This document shows positions 1 to 11,695 of a DNA stretch of 64,000 nt, piece by piece. The position numbers and the translations under genes are program-made. Position 1 is the first letter of the stretch. Every line of letters starts with the position of its first letter. Under the pieces are notes generated by a model. That model was not told where the DNA came from, searched no databases, and saw only the letters and a program-made list of their open reading frames with translations. The stretch comes from Ephemerocybe angulata (lineage: Eukaryota > Basidiomycota > Agaricomycetes > Agaricales > Psathyrellaceae): contig JAACJK010000169.1 of NCBI GenBank assembly GCA_013368325.1, forward strand, positions 496,001 through 560,000, given 5' to 3'.

Positions 1-987
1 CTCACCGCGTGATCCTTGCTCGATGTAGGCAGCTTGCGGTATAATCTCTCCCAAAGTGAACGCCTACGTATTGCTCAAGTTTACCCAGCTGGTACACGCG
101 AACATTAGATGAAATAGACTTACAGTAAGCGATGCGACTAACAGTGCGAGGTATCGCCGCTTCGCCCCCAGTAGTGCGTGGAGACAGAGAATTAGGACGA
201 CTGAAAAAGTGTAAACCGAGGTGAAATCTTGTTACATTAGATGGTAAAAGGACTGACGATCAGATGCGAAACTGTAGATGCGGTAGAGGACTAGGGACAG
301 GCACGAGTTAGAGGCCACGGGCTGACCGTCATAGATATATCACTGACCAGCCTTGCCCATCCACAGGGCGCTGCAGACCTGAAATAAGGTGTTAGTGTTG
401 GACCCTGGATCTAATTCGTGTTCTCAAAAGTACATACCTCGAGAGAGAATACCGTCTGGACTCTGAGTTCGTCTGTTTATCAGCACGTTCAGTAGTCTTA
501 TACAGAGAACAGCAGAATACAACCGTGCTTACTGAGTAGTCCCAGAATGCTGTAGGCTATAACCGTGTATCTCAAGAGTAGGAATAATATCTTCCCGGTC
601 CGCCACCTCTGTGGCCACATTGTCGAGATCTGATGGAATCTGATGAGGATCTGGCGTCGATAAAGAAAGGCCATATTTCACCTCCTCCCCGAGTGTAGTG
701 AGATAATGGTAGCCCTGGTATCGAGGCACTAGTTAGAGGGTCGCTTTGCATCCATATGTCCTCACTTACATAGAAACAGTAGAATCCGACTGCAAACTAT
801 TTAGTATCGAAACCACTGGGTAGGGAAGACCTGGGATGACATACGCGAAATATACTATGTCGGGCCGGGGAAGAGATTAGTACCACTGTCTCGAACACAC
901 AGTGTGAACTTGTATGCTCACGTCTTGCGCTATCCATATCGAGATTGTACTGGAGAGCTCAGCGAGGTCCTCAGGCGAGAGATCCAT
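1..987 (-). CDS. DUF6533-like integral membrane protein, 5' part (runs off left edge)
   Basis: The start ATG at 987 opens an exon reading MDLSPEDLAELSS...WIAQD (987-922, phase 0). A short exon FAVGFYCFY and an exon GYHYLTTLGEEVKY (about 715-673) follow; together they match the N-terminal helix and the YDYLTTLGEEV-type signature of fungal DUF6533 membrane proteins. Further left, on the same strand, lie pieces compatible with later helices (GKAG / VLYRIYSF, then VVLILCLHALLGAKRRYLA at about 200-125). After EVKY the reading frame stays open for about 46 more codons before a usable donor at about 532. That is an odd hydrophilic insert in this family, and the expected C-x-x-W-F loop is not evident, so the gene may be partly degenerate. 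Function of the family is unknown; the protein is probably multi-pass. The 3' end lies outside the window. Confidence 0.55.
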
Positions 988-1989
988 GATGGTGAAGGTT
1001 GGTGGTGGGTAGGTAGGGCGATCCCGAAAGATGGTTATCAATCAAACCTGAACAAAAGCAAAGACCTTATATATGCACTCCTGAGTCCTGTACAGGTGTA
1101 CACTTGACAGGTGCCTACTAGTCTATAAATGGATTGAGGTAGGGAATGGAACAACGACGCTCCAAGATCCTGTCAAGTTTCAACGTTAGCTAAAGCTGAC
1201 TCAGGCTGCGTTCATTTTCGTAAGCAACTTTGTTGGAAGAGCTGTGTGTGCGATCAGCTGCAAATCTCCAGTGGAGGCGGAAAATCTTGGGCGCTCGGAG
1301 CGTCGCTTGAATTGAGGTTGTCGCAGATCAGCGCTCAGCGCTCAGCGCTCGAAGGCTATCCATACGCGCATGCGTATAGATACCTCTTCACCAGCACCGG
1401 CGATCGCGGGCTGTCACAATGATTTGTGCCTTTCTTGGCTTCACCGAAGCCTCGCCTTGTATCTTGTATGTATACGCCACCACAGATAAAGTCGAGATAA
1501 AGCATCTCAGTTTAGAAAGATGGAGCTCGTGACATGCTCACACTGGGACATCGTTTAAATAAGTTACATGAAGCCCAAAGTCATGGGGACTCTGCGCGAC
1601 TCGGAAGGGATGGCACGTTGCTGTGCATCCAGTGGAGTGCACTTGGATGCGCGCTCGCGAGTCTCAAAACGCGCGCTGTGTATGCTGACTCCCATTCCTG
1701 CTACCGCCCACAATAGTATAGCTTGTCACAATCTGTCATGACCAGTCGTAAAATCATCAGGGATCTACGGCTACTAGGTGAGCGAAGTGACGGCTAGGTG
1801 GACTTTATACGTATTATAGCCCCGACTCGGACTCTCTGAATCCTGTGTATTGGCTTATCTGCGTCAAACTGTATTGCCGACTTTCAACCCTGACCTGATA
1901 CCACACTGTGCGAGGAGTAATTCCAGAGGTAAAGGGTACATATGTAACAAGACCACCGGGGCAATGAGAAAAACATTCGCATGAGCCCA
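988..1989. other. Intergenic stretch
   Basis: I see no supportable gene. The open frames are short, start without context and have no splice partners. A three-fold run of the palindromic heptamer AGCGCTC lies near 1330-1352. The stretch separates the divergent 5' end of the left-edge gene from the 3' end of the F-box-like gene. Confidence 0.5.
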
Positions 1990-3975
1990 CTAGTGCCTAA
2001 GAATGCTCCACAGGCCCTTCCCAAGTGGCCGAGTCCACTGAGTGACAGACGATCCGTCGTAGCTACGAAGTTCCACACTCTGTAACCTTTTGCACAACTT
2101 CATCATCTCCTTTTCGATACTTGCGGGTACCGAGCGGAACAGTCCTTCGAAGATCACAACCTCCAGTGAGGGGAGCGCCGATATCGCTCTAAATACATCC
2201 AAAGGATCGACATTCACGAACTCGGGAACGATACACCCATCCCCCGAGGGAACTGGTGCCCTACACCGCTCCGTATCATGCACTGAGATCCGGAGCGTCG
2301 TCACTCCACGGAGGCCTGCAAGACGGGCTGGAACACCCATTCTCACCTTCGGCGACGGAGAAACAAGCCAAATCCTGAAATCGAGAGCACCTCGGCATTC
2401 GAGACGAAGGTGGAGAGTTTGGAGAGACGGAGCTTGGGCGGGAATGAGCGATAGGATTGCGGTGGTTTCCGCTAAGCCGCGGGTAGGGTAGAGGATATCT
2501 GCATGCGGGCGGCCTTGTTCTTCGTTGATGGTTAAGCTCTCCAGGCAAGGGAACTGGACGCTCATCGGTTCTCCTAGAAAGGCGCGTACGACTCCAGGTG
2601 AGGAAGAAAACTCTTTGATTCCGACCTGATGGCTCGCCCCGGGCCACCACCTACACAGACCTGCGGTGCTTATAAGGCTAAAGCGACCAAGGATGGTGAG
2701 GGAGGTGATGGATGGGTTGTGCTGAAGGAAGCAGACTATGGTTGGGAGTGTAATCCTCTTGTCCTCGACGACGAAATCCGTTAGGCATTCGAATCGCCAT
2801 TGAGATAGTATCGCAAACCAATCGTCCTTTGAGAGGGTGCATCGGGATATGCGTAAACTCGTAAGTGTGTGTGATGAAGAATGGACGAATGTGTCGAGAT
2901 GGTACCATAGCCCCGGAAGTACGATGGCGTCGTCCAGTCGCATCGATGTAAGTCCACCTCCACGGCACTCTAGCTGTCGTTCTTGAGAAGTCGGTACGTG
3001 CGACTCTGGTAAAAGTGTACTCCGAATAAACTCTGTATCCGCGAGCTGCTGGATGGTATTCGCTTTCAGGGGAGGTCGTCTTGGTCTCTGTACCGCTGTG
3101 GTGCGGTGGAACGCGAGATCGCCCTTCGACTCGAGACCTTTTCCATCTTCGCATATTTCGTGATTGAATAGGGGATGCGTTTCACGAAAGTCTGCATGGA
3201 CACCCGCAAGCTGGAATGTGGACGTCTCGGATTCTTGTTCGCGAAGACACAAGTCAAGTAGTGGGTGAATGGACCTGCGCCAGGTATCAATATCGGACGA
3301 CTGAATATCGAGTGGTGGACAAAGCAATTGGGCGTTCAGCAGTACGCGAAGGGACGACGTCCCCTTCAGCGCCCGTTGTTGTTCGACCAAGGCTTGTGCG
3401 GCTTTGAAGATGCTAGGCAGTGACGTAGCGTGCCAGTAGCGGCACAAGTCGAGAAAAACGTCAGCCCCATCCACTGCCGCACAAAGGTCAAGGATTTTGA
3501 ATAGGACTCGGGCCCAGATGACCTGTTGAGCGCTTGGTGGGACGTTCGGAGGCAAGTCAGACTCTGTAACTCGCAGCCTGTCCATCGAGTACGAATCCAC
3601 CATAATCGTCAAGCGGGCCTCTTTTAGATGAGAACAACCGTCCGGCTGAGATACCAAGAGGTTGTGGATACTCCAGAGGGTATCCGTGTCTCGGAAAGTC
3701 CTGGTGGTGAGCTTGAGCATCGTGAGGTGAGGCCCTGACGTCCCAAGACCGTGGCTTTGGGACCCGGGGGGATCAGCGCTTGTTGTGACAGTGTGTAATT
3801 CATTGTCGTTGATCGCCTGGTTTAGAATCGTGGTCCAAAGGCGTAGGATGAATGGGTTGAACTTCTCGTAGTACGAACGTGAGACGAAGGCAATCTGGAG
3901 GCCCCGGAAGCTTGTCGGCTCTGGCGAGATGATATGGTCGAAGATTTCGTCGACTATCTCCGCAGGTATATCCAT
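1990..3975 (-). CDS. F-box-like protein
   Basis: A single-exon frame of 661 codons from the ATG at 3975. The N-terminus MDIPAEIVDEIFDHI matches the start of basidiomycete F-box-like proteins (LPxEIxxxIFxHI), which usually recruit substrates to SCF ubiquitin ligases through Skp1. The next segment (FRGLQIAFVSRSYYEKFNPFI) fits the second half of the box. The remaining 600 residues are weakly leucine-rich (for example LESLTI, LQTLHLRL, VTTLRISVH), as expected of a degenerate LRR substrate-binding region. The frame continues upstream to 4218, but those 81 residues look non-coding, so I chose the ATG next to the motif. No intron is needed. Such proteins are strongly expanded and variable in Agaricomycetes; the substrate cannot be inferred. 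Confidence 0.75.
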   Translation of the reverse strand: MDIPAEIVDEIFDHIISPEPTSFRGLQIAFVSRSYYEKFNPFILRLWTTILNQAINDNELHTVTTSADPPGSQSHGLGTSGPHLTMLKLTTRTFRDTDTLWSIHNLLVSQPDGCSHLKEARLTIMVDSYSMDRLRVTESDLPPNVPPSAQQVIWARVLFKILDLCAAVDGADVFLDLCRYWHATSLPSIFKAAQALVEQQRALKGTSSLRVLLNAQLLCPPLDIQSSDIDTWRRSIHPLLDLCLREQESETSTFQLAGVHADFRETHPLFNHEICEDGKGLESKGDLAFHRTTAVQRPRRPPLKANTIQQLADTEFIRSTLLPESHVPTSQERQLECRGGGLTSMRLDDAIVLPGLWYHLDTFVHSSSHTLTSLRISRCTLSKDDWFAILSQWRFECLTDFVVEDKRITLPTIVCFLQHNPSITSLTILGRFSLISTAGLCRWWPGASHQVGIKEFSSSPGVVRAFLGEPMSVQFPCLESLTINEEQGRPHADILYPTRGLAETTAILSLIPAQAPSLQTLHLRLECRGALDFRIWLVSPSPKVRMGVPARLAGLRGVTTLRISVHDTERCRAPVPSGDGCIVPEFVNVDPLDVFRAISALPSLEVVIFEGLFRSVPASIEKEMMKLCKRLQSVELRSYDGSSVTQWTRPLGKGLWSILRH

Positions 3976-4384
3976 AGGAGCTGAATCTGAGGACTGGGAC
4001 AGACGCAAATCTATGAAGGTGAGCGTGAGTGGACAAGGGCCTGAACAATTTCTGACTCGAAACGTCTGGTGTTTGTCTCTGTTGGTATCAAAGGAAGCTT
4101 GGCAGCACCGGTGACCGCGCCCCTTTTGACTATAGATGCGCAACTCGACATCTGAATTTAAAGAGCGTAAGCCAGAAGGACAGAACATGCGACCAATAAG
4201 CGCTATCTCTCGCCTCATAGACGAACGGTCACCGCCAGCCTAGCGTCTATTATACAGCTACAACAATGTCAGATATCCACCGTTGTCCTCTCACAGGGAC
4301 CGATACCCATGTTTCATAAAGTCTCTGATGAAGAGTTATTAAGGGGGATACATGCATACGGTCAATACTAAGTAGTACTGCTCG

Positions 4385-6925
4385 TCATCTTCGACCAGGA
4401 GCCTCAGGCCATGAAGGATGAGGAGGGAAGTTGACATGCACGTTGTTTGTAGTGAACATACCAACACTGATGTTCCTTGAGTCGAATACGATTTCTCGGC
4501 CCGGTGTGAAGAAATGTGAGCTGCCAGTTGTTTCCGCTCCTTCTCCGCGTAGCTCGCCCACTGTTGTGGAGTATTCATCTTGAAGGGCATTGGAGTCGGA
4601 GTTTGTTCCTGAAGGTACTGTTGCTTCGGATGGTGTTCGACTACTTCTTGAAGGTGGGTGTGCTGGACCTTGAATAGGACCGCTGCCATGTGGGACACCA
4701 GGCGCACTCACTAGGGTCCCGGGGAACGCCTCTGACAACGGAGAGAAGTCGGGTACCTGCGTTGCTCTCACTTCCTCGTCTGACCGCCGCCTTTCTCCTG
4801 AACGGTTGTCTCCGCCATTTGCATTGGATTCTGTCGGACAAGAGTGGCTGGAGTTAACACGTTGACGGGGAGTAAGGTGAGAGCTATTAGGAGGAGGCAA
4901 CACATAGTGTTAGCGCGAGTTAAAGGCAGGAGTAGTTGCACCGCACCTTTCAACAGAACGTAAACCCAGGGTGGTGTTGAGATCGTGGACTTCGTGTGCC
5001 TGTGCAGCCACTGGTCTGACTCGCGCCAAATCTGGCATCGGATACCGTTGATTCTCATTTCTTGTCGGAGTCGCAGAGCTAACTTCTTTGGTGACTAGAT
5101 GCATTCCGAAGTTGCATTCAGCCACGCTCTCCTTTTCATTAGCACGACCATAGTCACGATTCTGGCCCTCCTCTGAATCCGGCTCCTTGCCCGGGACCTG
5201 AAAGTTCCTGAAACTCCGGTTTCGCCAGTTCCGCCACATTCGCCAAGCATTCCATATCAAGAGAGTAAAGGGAATCGAGACGGCGAAGAATATCCAGAGG
5301 CGATTGGAAACAACCATTTTTCCGGAGGACGCGTCAAAGAAAGGCATTCCCAGGAGCGTCTACGAATGAGTTAGCCTCAAGCTTCATGGGACTTCTGATA
5401 CGGTATGGGACGTACTGCAATAAACGTTCCAGGGAGGAAAATGAGAGTGAGTGCTGCGATCCTACGAAAGTAAATCAGTCTGTTCTCTACATTTAAGCCG
5501 CTCGTCCGACCTACGTTATCATTGATGAACTGTCCTTTCTGGTCTCCTCTGCGATATCCGCAGTCGCGACAGCAATATTGCTGTTCGTGCCGGAGTCGCG
5601 TTGTGCCGTGAGGTTGAAAAAGAGATTGATTCGAATATTGGTGCGCTCGCGCCAGTTTCGCACCCAGCGATGCCAGATTTGCGTTCTTGACCGAAGGAAG
5701 AGAATCGAGTCGAGAGTAGAGGTCTTGTACCTCCGACCTGAGCTTGACTGTGCAACAGCAGAGTATGGCTGCGCGCGCGCCGAAAGCAGTGGGTGTAGAG
5801 CGGCGAGATAGTCCAACTGCTCGACGATTCCATTGAGCTCCTCGTCCAGGATGTGAAAATGCTGTGAGAGGTTGTGCAAATCGTAGACGGCATCATTGAG
5901 CTTTATAGCAGAGTGATGCTCTGATTTGAGGTGCTCCTGCCGGTAATGAGACAAGCGTATGACGGAAAATCGGTATAGGTAGGAGCTTACATATCGCAGA
6001 AGCTTCTTCGAAGCATTGACAACACCTTGGGACCAACTCCACGCCACCTCATCCATAATCAAGGTCTCCAGAGCAAGAGGTCGCATGAGAAGGACCTGCC
6101 CTGCACCCTCCGTAACCCACTTCGATACCGCCAACTTGATGCTTGCCGAGCAATTGTGTAGAACGTAAGTCGAGGTGCCGCGCTCGAGATCGTGGCTGAA
6201 CCAAACATGTGCCGGCTGCCCCTCAGTTTCACGAGAATAACGGAAGAGGCCGTCTAGTGACGCTTAGACTGTGCATGTAAGTCTTGGGTCTAATAAAGGA
6301 CGAACCGATGCAAGCAAGTTTATCATTTCCTACACCGCTCGTCTCATGGACGTACTTCTTGAAAAGTCCGTTCCCGGTGTTCAGGAGCCAGTGGGTTGAG
6401 ACGAGACTGGAGAGAAACATTGGGCAGACACCAAGCGCTGTAACAAGGTAATCTACAGTCTCTGGATGGAGAGAAACTTGTATGTCTTTGAAAGAGCTTG
6501 GAGGTTTATGCAATGTCGTATCGAGCGCAACTTCATTTAGGAACCTGTGGAGGGAAAAGGGCCAAAATCATAACCCAGAGAGGTGACAGTCGAGGCAGCG
6601 GGGCTTACAATATTCTCAACCTGCTCTCTCCGTTGTTCTAAAAGCATTTTTAGGCCATAATAACCTTGAGCCACTAGCTTACACTTACCTTCAGGTGTGA
6701 AGTAAGCCCTTCGTGTGAGAGATTCGGGAGATGGACGCCAATAAGACTGTTGTTAGGCCCATTTCGGATCTCGGCTAGATCTATCGACGTTTGGACACTA
6801 GGGTGCTCGCTCAGATACGCCGATAGTGTTGCATGGTCGACCGTTTCAAGCTCGGGGTGCCCAAACTCTGGAGCTGGGCTTGAGTTCGGGTGCGAGTGAT
6901 TTCGGGTACTGGGTTGTGAAGGCAT
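4385..6925 (-). CDS. CorA-like Mg2+ transporter family membrane protein
   Basis: At least six exons. Exon 1 starts at the ATG at 6925 (MPSQPSTRNH...). Later exons carry HPETVDYLVTALG, then HVWFSHDLERGTSTYVLHNC, then a helical core (EHLKSEHHSAIKLNDAVYDL, RRYKTSTLDSILFLRSRTQI...NLTAQRDSGTNS...ETRKDSSSMIT). Then come membrane segment one IAALTLIFLPGTFIA, the short link TLLGMPFFD and membrane segment two RLWIFFAVSIPFTLLIWNAW. This order is the signature of the fungal CorA-like family, in which a large cytoplasmic domain precedes two C-terminal helices. Clear introns lie at about 5990-5937, before 5460, at 5410-5362 and at 4960-4892; the exon 1/2 junction near 6690-6750 is unsure. At the place of the CorA GMN loop this protein reads GMP. 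The tail after the second helix is long, hydrophilic and Ser/Pro-rich. Whether it transports Mg2+ is doubtful. Confidence 0.72.
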
Positions 6926-7086
6926 GATGACAGTGGAAGGGAGGAAAGGGAGGTCTGTGATATATGTGGCAGGCACCACAGCATGAGGTTGGCATGAGGT
7001 TGACAGCTCGCATGCAGGTGCTGTACATGTGTGATAATTGGACCAAAAATAGGCGCCCGACGTCCTAGGTGGAGTTGGCTACTTTC

Positions 7087-7771
7087 CGCCCTCGTCCGTA
7101 TATAGAAATACCTGTTATAGTAGGTGGTTTGCACATTTCACGTGCTGAACGGTGATGAACCGGCAAACTGGTTGGGAATTGGACTTTGTAGTGGTTTTTT
7201 CAGTATTGTATTGAACACTATGTTAGGTCATTAGCTTTTCATTCGCAACAACCCCCATATTTTCACATGGATAGCTCCCTCCCGCTCAGCATCGCACCCC
7301 TCCCTTCGGGGGGGCCCCGCAATGCTTCGGGGAGGGTCCCAAGGCCCCCCGATGTGAAACCGCTTCGCAATACATGGGTCCCTCGGCCAGCCTGGTGGTT
7401 GCTCATCGCACTCGGCCCAAGGGCCGAGGATTTGACAGTCGCAGGGAGGGTGGGGGAGGAGGTGAACCAACTTGCTTCCTCTTATGGTAAGCCTTAGTAA
7501 GCAGACGCGGCAAAGACGCAGTTTTTTTTCTTCTCATTTATTTTCATTGAACAAACGGTCTCTACCTCAATTATATGCAGTATCTATCGTCTTAAAGTAG
7601 ATATGGAGGGTGGATGAAGGGGTAGAGGAGAGAAACAACCTTTTTTTCTATCACATCAAGCGCCATCACTGAAGAGTGATGACGAACGCTCGCGACTCGA
7701 CTCACCTTGTCGTCACGTGCGAGCTGCAAACTGCCTACCATAATAGGCATTTCTATATACGGACGAGGGCG
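7087..7771. mobile_element. Inverted-repeat element (possible MITE-like remnant)
   Basis: The 58-base arm at 7087-7144 and the arm at 7714-7771 are inverted copies of each other, about 49 of 58 positions identical by eye. A 23-base core (7087-7109 against 7749-7771) is perfect. In the next 24 bases all five differences are transitions. About 570 bases lie between the arms and contain no supportable gene. CCTAGG occurs just outside both arms, at about 7063 and 7786. I could not find a clear target-site duplication, so a foldback of other origin is possible. Confidence 0.5.
7288..7431. repeat. GC-rich palindrome cluster
   Basis: The interior of the 7.1-7.8 kb inverted-repeat element holds several GC-rich hairpin-forming words, unlike the AT-balanced flanks. 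They include runs of G and C around 7303-7350 (CTTCGGGG / GGGGCCCC) and the perfect hairpin CTCGGCCC-AA-GGGCCGAG near 7412-7430. An earlier CCTCGGCC at about 7380 can pair with GGCCGAGG at about 7424. There is no coding support. Confidence 0.45.
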
Positions 7772-8549
7772 AAAAGTCAAGTGCTCCTAGGTGCTGCGTG
7801 ACCGGTGTCACGTCAAGCGTGATGGTGTGTCATCAAATCGTCACAGCAGGTCAAGCCCATCGATGCGGTTGGATTTCTTTGCATCTCACTCATGGGTTGA
7901 GCTTCACTCCTGCCATTATAAGGTCTCTTTTTGCTCAAGTCTAGCTCTGCGTGTAAATAACCTGGGCCGACGGATCGTCTGGATTTCGTGATGAAGTCCC
8001 GCTGGCAAGTCTCGTCCACATTTCCGGTTAGTTTTCGAAGCTGTTCCAGGGAGACTAGGACGCTAAGCTTACGATACTTTAGGCGGAAGAAGGCCATAGA
8101 TAAACCCTTCGGCTATGACTAGACGTCCCAACTTCCAAGTTTTCTGTGGATAGGGTCTTCAAGTGTGACCCCATGACCCCATGACCCGTCCAAGGGTACT
8201 TCTTGATTTCCCAGCGACAAGCCTTCCTCACATGATGTGGTTTTCGATTCTTCCCTGACGTTTTCACCCTTCTTTCGATGCCCATTCCTTTGATTTAACG
8301 GAATTATCGCCGATGACCACAGGGTCTTCTCTATTCTCCGGACAGCCATGGGCACCGATGCACAATGGTCTGGCGTTAGGCGAATACTGCTGGGAAACGT
8401 TATGGCGAGGTTGCATTCATAGCGGGGAAAGAACTTGAGAAGCCTATGGGGGACATGTTCTCGCCGGAAGCCGAATCCTTATTAGAATCGTGTGGTCGAC
8501 CTCTCCCGCTTCCCTCCCTTCTGGTCAACTCCGGCTAACAGAGTGAACG
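7772..8549. other. Intergenic stretch upstream of the GH92 gene
   Basis: No gene could be supported. Open frames on both strands are short and overlap without splice logic. A small direct repeat of GACCCCAT is present near 8167-8188. The last 100 bases presumably hold the GH92 promoter, with pyrimidine-rich tracts (CTCTCCCGCTTCCCTCCCTTC) ahead of the ATG. Confidence 0.45.
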
Positions 8550-11500
8550 ATGGGGCCGCAGGGATTTCACCTAGGCCAAAGGCTCACCTCTATCTTCTGG
8601 CTTACGCTGTTGGAACTCTGCATAACTCTTTGTCTTCCTATTTTCTCTGTCGCAGCGCAGAGCACCCCGCACCACATCGACTTTCCGAGGGTCGAAAACC
8701 CATCGAAATATGTCAACCCATTCATCGGCACTGTCAATGTCGGCCATGTCTTCCCTGGTGCGTCTTCCTCGTCTATCCCAGGCAATCCTTCTGAACATCG
8801 TTACCAGGCGCGACGCTTCCACACGGGATGGTCAAGGCCGGCATGGACACAGACTCCCCAGGAAACCATGCAGGTTACGACGGCGACGCAAAGTACAATG
8901 TTACCGGCTTCTCCCAACTGCATGATACCGGCACTGGTGGCTCGATTCCCCTTTCTAACTTCAAGCTCTTTCCGTATGCGTGGTGTTCGAGCTACGATAA
9001 GTGCCCGTCGAGTATTGCGAATAGGAAGGTTTTGAGGAAGGTGAAGGAGGATGGGAGTCCGGATGACTGGGCTGAGCCGGGGTACTTTGCTACGAATTTG
9101 GTGCGTCCATTCCTTCCGACCGCTACTCGCCTTCGACTCTTTGACCTTTCATGAGGCCTGACCTGACTTCCCAGTCGACGAGCATCCGGGTTGAACTCAC
9201 ATCCACTCGACGTACCGCTCTCCATCGGTATACCTTCCCTCCGAATACGACCAACCCCCGGATCCTCGTGGACGTGACGAACGATGGGCAACGCAGCTCC
9301 ACGAACCCTATCGTTCGAGTCGATAGAGTGAAAGCGGGCGAGGGAGGTGGGAGGGTATACGGCGGTGCGGAGTTTGCGGGGTCGTTCGGCCCAGGTGCGC
9401 TTCGACGTTGTCGCCCTATGACTCGCACTGATCGTTGACGTCTGCCTTGTAGGTCGCTACAAAGCTTTCGTCTGCGTAACATTCCAAGGAGAGGGGTACA
9501 CCATCGACGCCCCCACGGAATACGGAATCTTCCTCAATAACTACCCCACACGCGGCACGACACACAGCGAGCAGGTCTACGTCGGCTTCCAGCCCGAACT
9601 AGGCGCCGTCTTCACCTTCCCCCCTTCCCCTTCGACTTCGTCGCCCACCAGCATCCTCGCTCGCGTCGGCGTGTCCCTCATCTCGGCTGAGCAGGCCTGC
9701 AAGACTGCTGAGGAAGAGATTCCGGACTTCGACTTCGAGAGGCTTCGAAATGAGGCGAAGGCGACATGGAACGAGTTACTTGGAAGGGTGCAGGTTGATG
9801 TTACTGGCGGAAAGGAGGAGGACGTGGAGCTGTTCTATTCGAGTCTGTATAGAACACACATCGCCCCTGCAGATTATACGGGCGAGAATCCCAAGTGGGA
9901 ATCGGATGAACCGTACTTCGATTCACTCTATTGTAACGTGCGTAGAATCTCTCTGTGGAGGCTCGATGCTCACATTCCTGACTTCGCTCTACAGTGGGAT
10001 ACCTATCGCACGCTTTACCCGTTGATGTCCCTGCACGACCCCGTAACGTTTGCGAACATCGTCCGGGGAATGATCGATATCCAACGTCATGAAGGGTGGC
10101 TTCCAGAGTGCCGGGGTGCGACAGTCCAGCATTATATGCAGGGCGGGAGCAGTGAGTTCTCTTTATCTCTTTGATGACGACCTGAATACTGAATATGTAT
10201 CTTCAACAGACGCTGACCCCGTACTCGGCGAGTTCTTCATCAAATTTGCCTCGCACGCCGAGTCGCTGGGAGTATCGCCGGAGGACTTGTATACTGCGCT
10301 TCTTGCAGACGCGGAAGAGGAACCTCCGAATTGGAATGTGCAGGGGAGACAGGTCGGGGTGTGGAAAGAGCTGGGATATATCGCGCAGGATATGTTTGCG
10401 CCTGGAGGGGCAAACACGAAGTGGGTTTCGAGGACAGTCGAGGTACGCTTCATCCGGTTGTGTTCAGACAACGGCTGGGCAGATCTGACTGCTTTGGCTC
10501 GTAGTACGCCTTCAACGATTTCGCTATAGCGCAAGTCGCGAAGACCCTCGGGAAAGACCAAGATGTCACGAAGGTAAACAATGCTACTCACCTCGAAGCG
10601 CCGAACGCTACTAATACAAATCGAGCGGAAAGTATATCAAACGAGCGCAGAACTTCCTGAATGTCTGGAACGCGAATGTCACATTGCCCGATGAGCCTTC
10701 TATCAAAGGCTTCATGCAGCCCCGCTTCGCAGATGGGACGTGGAATTACACCGACCCAAGGCACTGCAGCGTGCACGACCCGGAGAAAGCGACTTGTTTC
10801 TTGAACGCCGTGAGGCGGGACGGGTTCTACGAAGGCAGTCCTATCGTGGTACGTCTGACCCATATTCAAGTCAATTGAACCAAATATTCACGGGAGGTGC
10901 AGTACTCCCAGTACGTCCCTCAGGATACTGCGAAGTTGATCGAGCTGCAAGGTGGTGTGGAGGCATTTGTGAAGCGACTGGACTTCATCTTTGCGAATGT
11001 GCGTCTCTCTTCGTTCGCAACACCCGCCGTATACTCATCTCTGGCAGGATTACTTCGAGTCCACAAACGAACCGTCGCAGCAAATGCCGTTTATGTACCA
11101 CTACGCGAATCGCCCTGGTTTGAGCACGCAACGTGCACGGCAGGTCCTGGCGAAGTACTTCAATACGACGAGAAACGGTCTACCTGGCAATGACGGTCTG
11201 TCCTTCGTATCATTGCTTACGAGCTTTTCTGACCTGCGGCGCTAAATCGCGCACTGCCAGATTCCGGCGCTATGGGTAGCTACGTTGCGTTCTACATGGT
11301 CGGCTTGTATCCTTTGCCAGCAACGAGGCAAATCCTCTTGTCCTCGCCTTACTTTGCGAACGTCGCGTTCGAAAATCCTGTTTTCAACACGACGACGGTG
11401 ATCAAGGCAGTTGGATTCGAGGGTAACCCGGCGGACGGGACGGGCGGGAAGGTGTTCGTCGAGGTAAGTGCACGGTTCACTCTTCCATCAAATCACAGTT

Positions 11501-11695
11501 TCCTGATTGCATACGGTTTCGATCTAGAGCGTCAAGGTCAATGGAGAACCTTGGGCGTCGAATTGTTATATCGACTGGGATGTGTTCGAAAAGGGTGGGG
11601 TCATAGAGCTCACCTTGACGGATGATATCATCGTTTCGTGCGGGAAAGACCAATTGGCGTTGCCGCCCTCAATATCCACAGGAGGTTATGACTGA
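8550..11695 (+). CDS. Secreted glycoside hydrolase family 92 (alpha-1,2-mannosidase-like)
   Basis: About twelve exons, roughly 820 residues. The ATG at 8550 opens a hydrophobic signal peptide (LTSIFWLTLLELCITL...SVAAQ). Family landmarks follow in order: YVNPFIGT, then across the 8758-8807 intron FPGATLPHGMVKAGMD, then GYDGDAKYNVTGFSQLHDTGTGG. Later exons give WDTYRTLYPLMSL, GWLPECRG, GFMQPRF, the segment FYEGSPIV / YSQYVPQDTAKLIELQGG split by an intron after V, MPFMYHYANRPGLS, and GAMGSYVAFYMVGLYP. These are hallmark GH92 motifs: a two-domain, calcium-dependent, single-displacement alpha-mannosidase acting on mannans or N-glycans. The stop is at 11693-11695. All inspected introns are GT-AG and 45-80 bases. 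The signal peptide suggests secretion, probably for breaking down fungal or plant mannose glycans. Fungal relatives usually have H where this protein reads Q in YVPQDT, a small deviation near the active site. Confidence 0.9.

Noticed and set aside
8992..9482. Minus-strand frames of about 100-120 codons inside the GH92 gene
   Set aside because: They lie opposite well-supported GH92 exons and show no motif.
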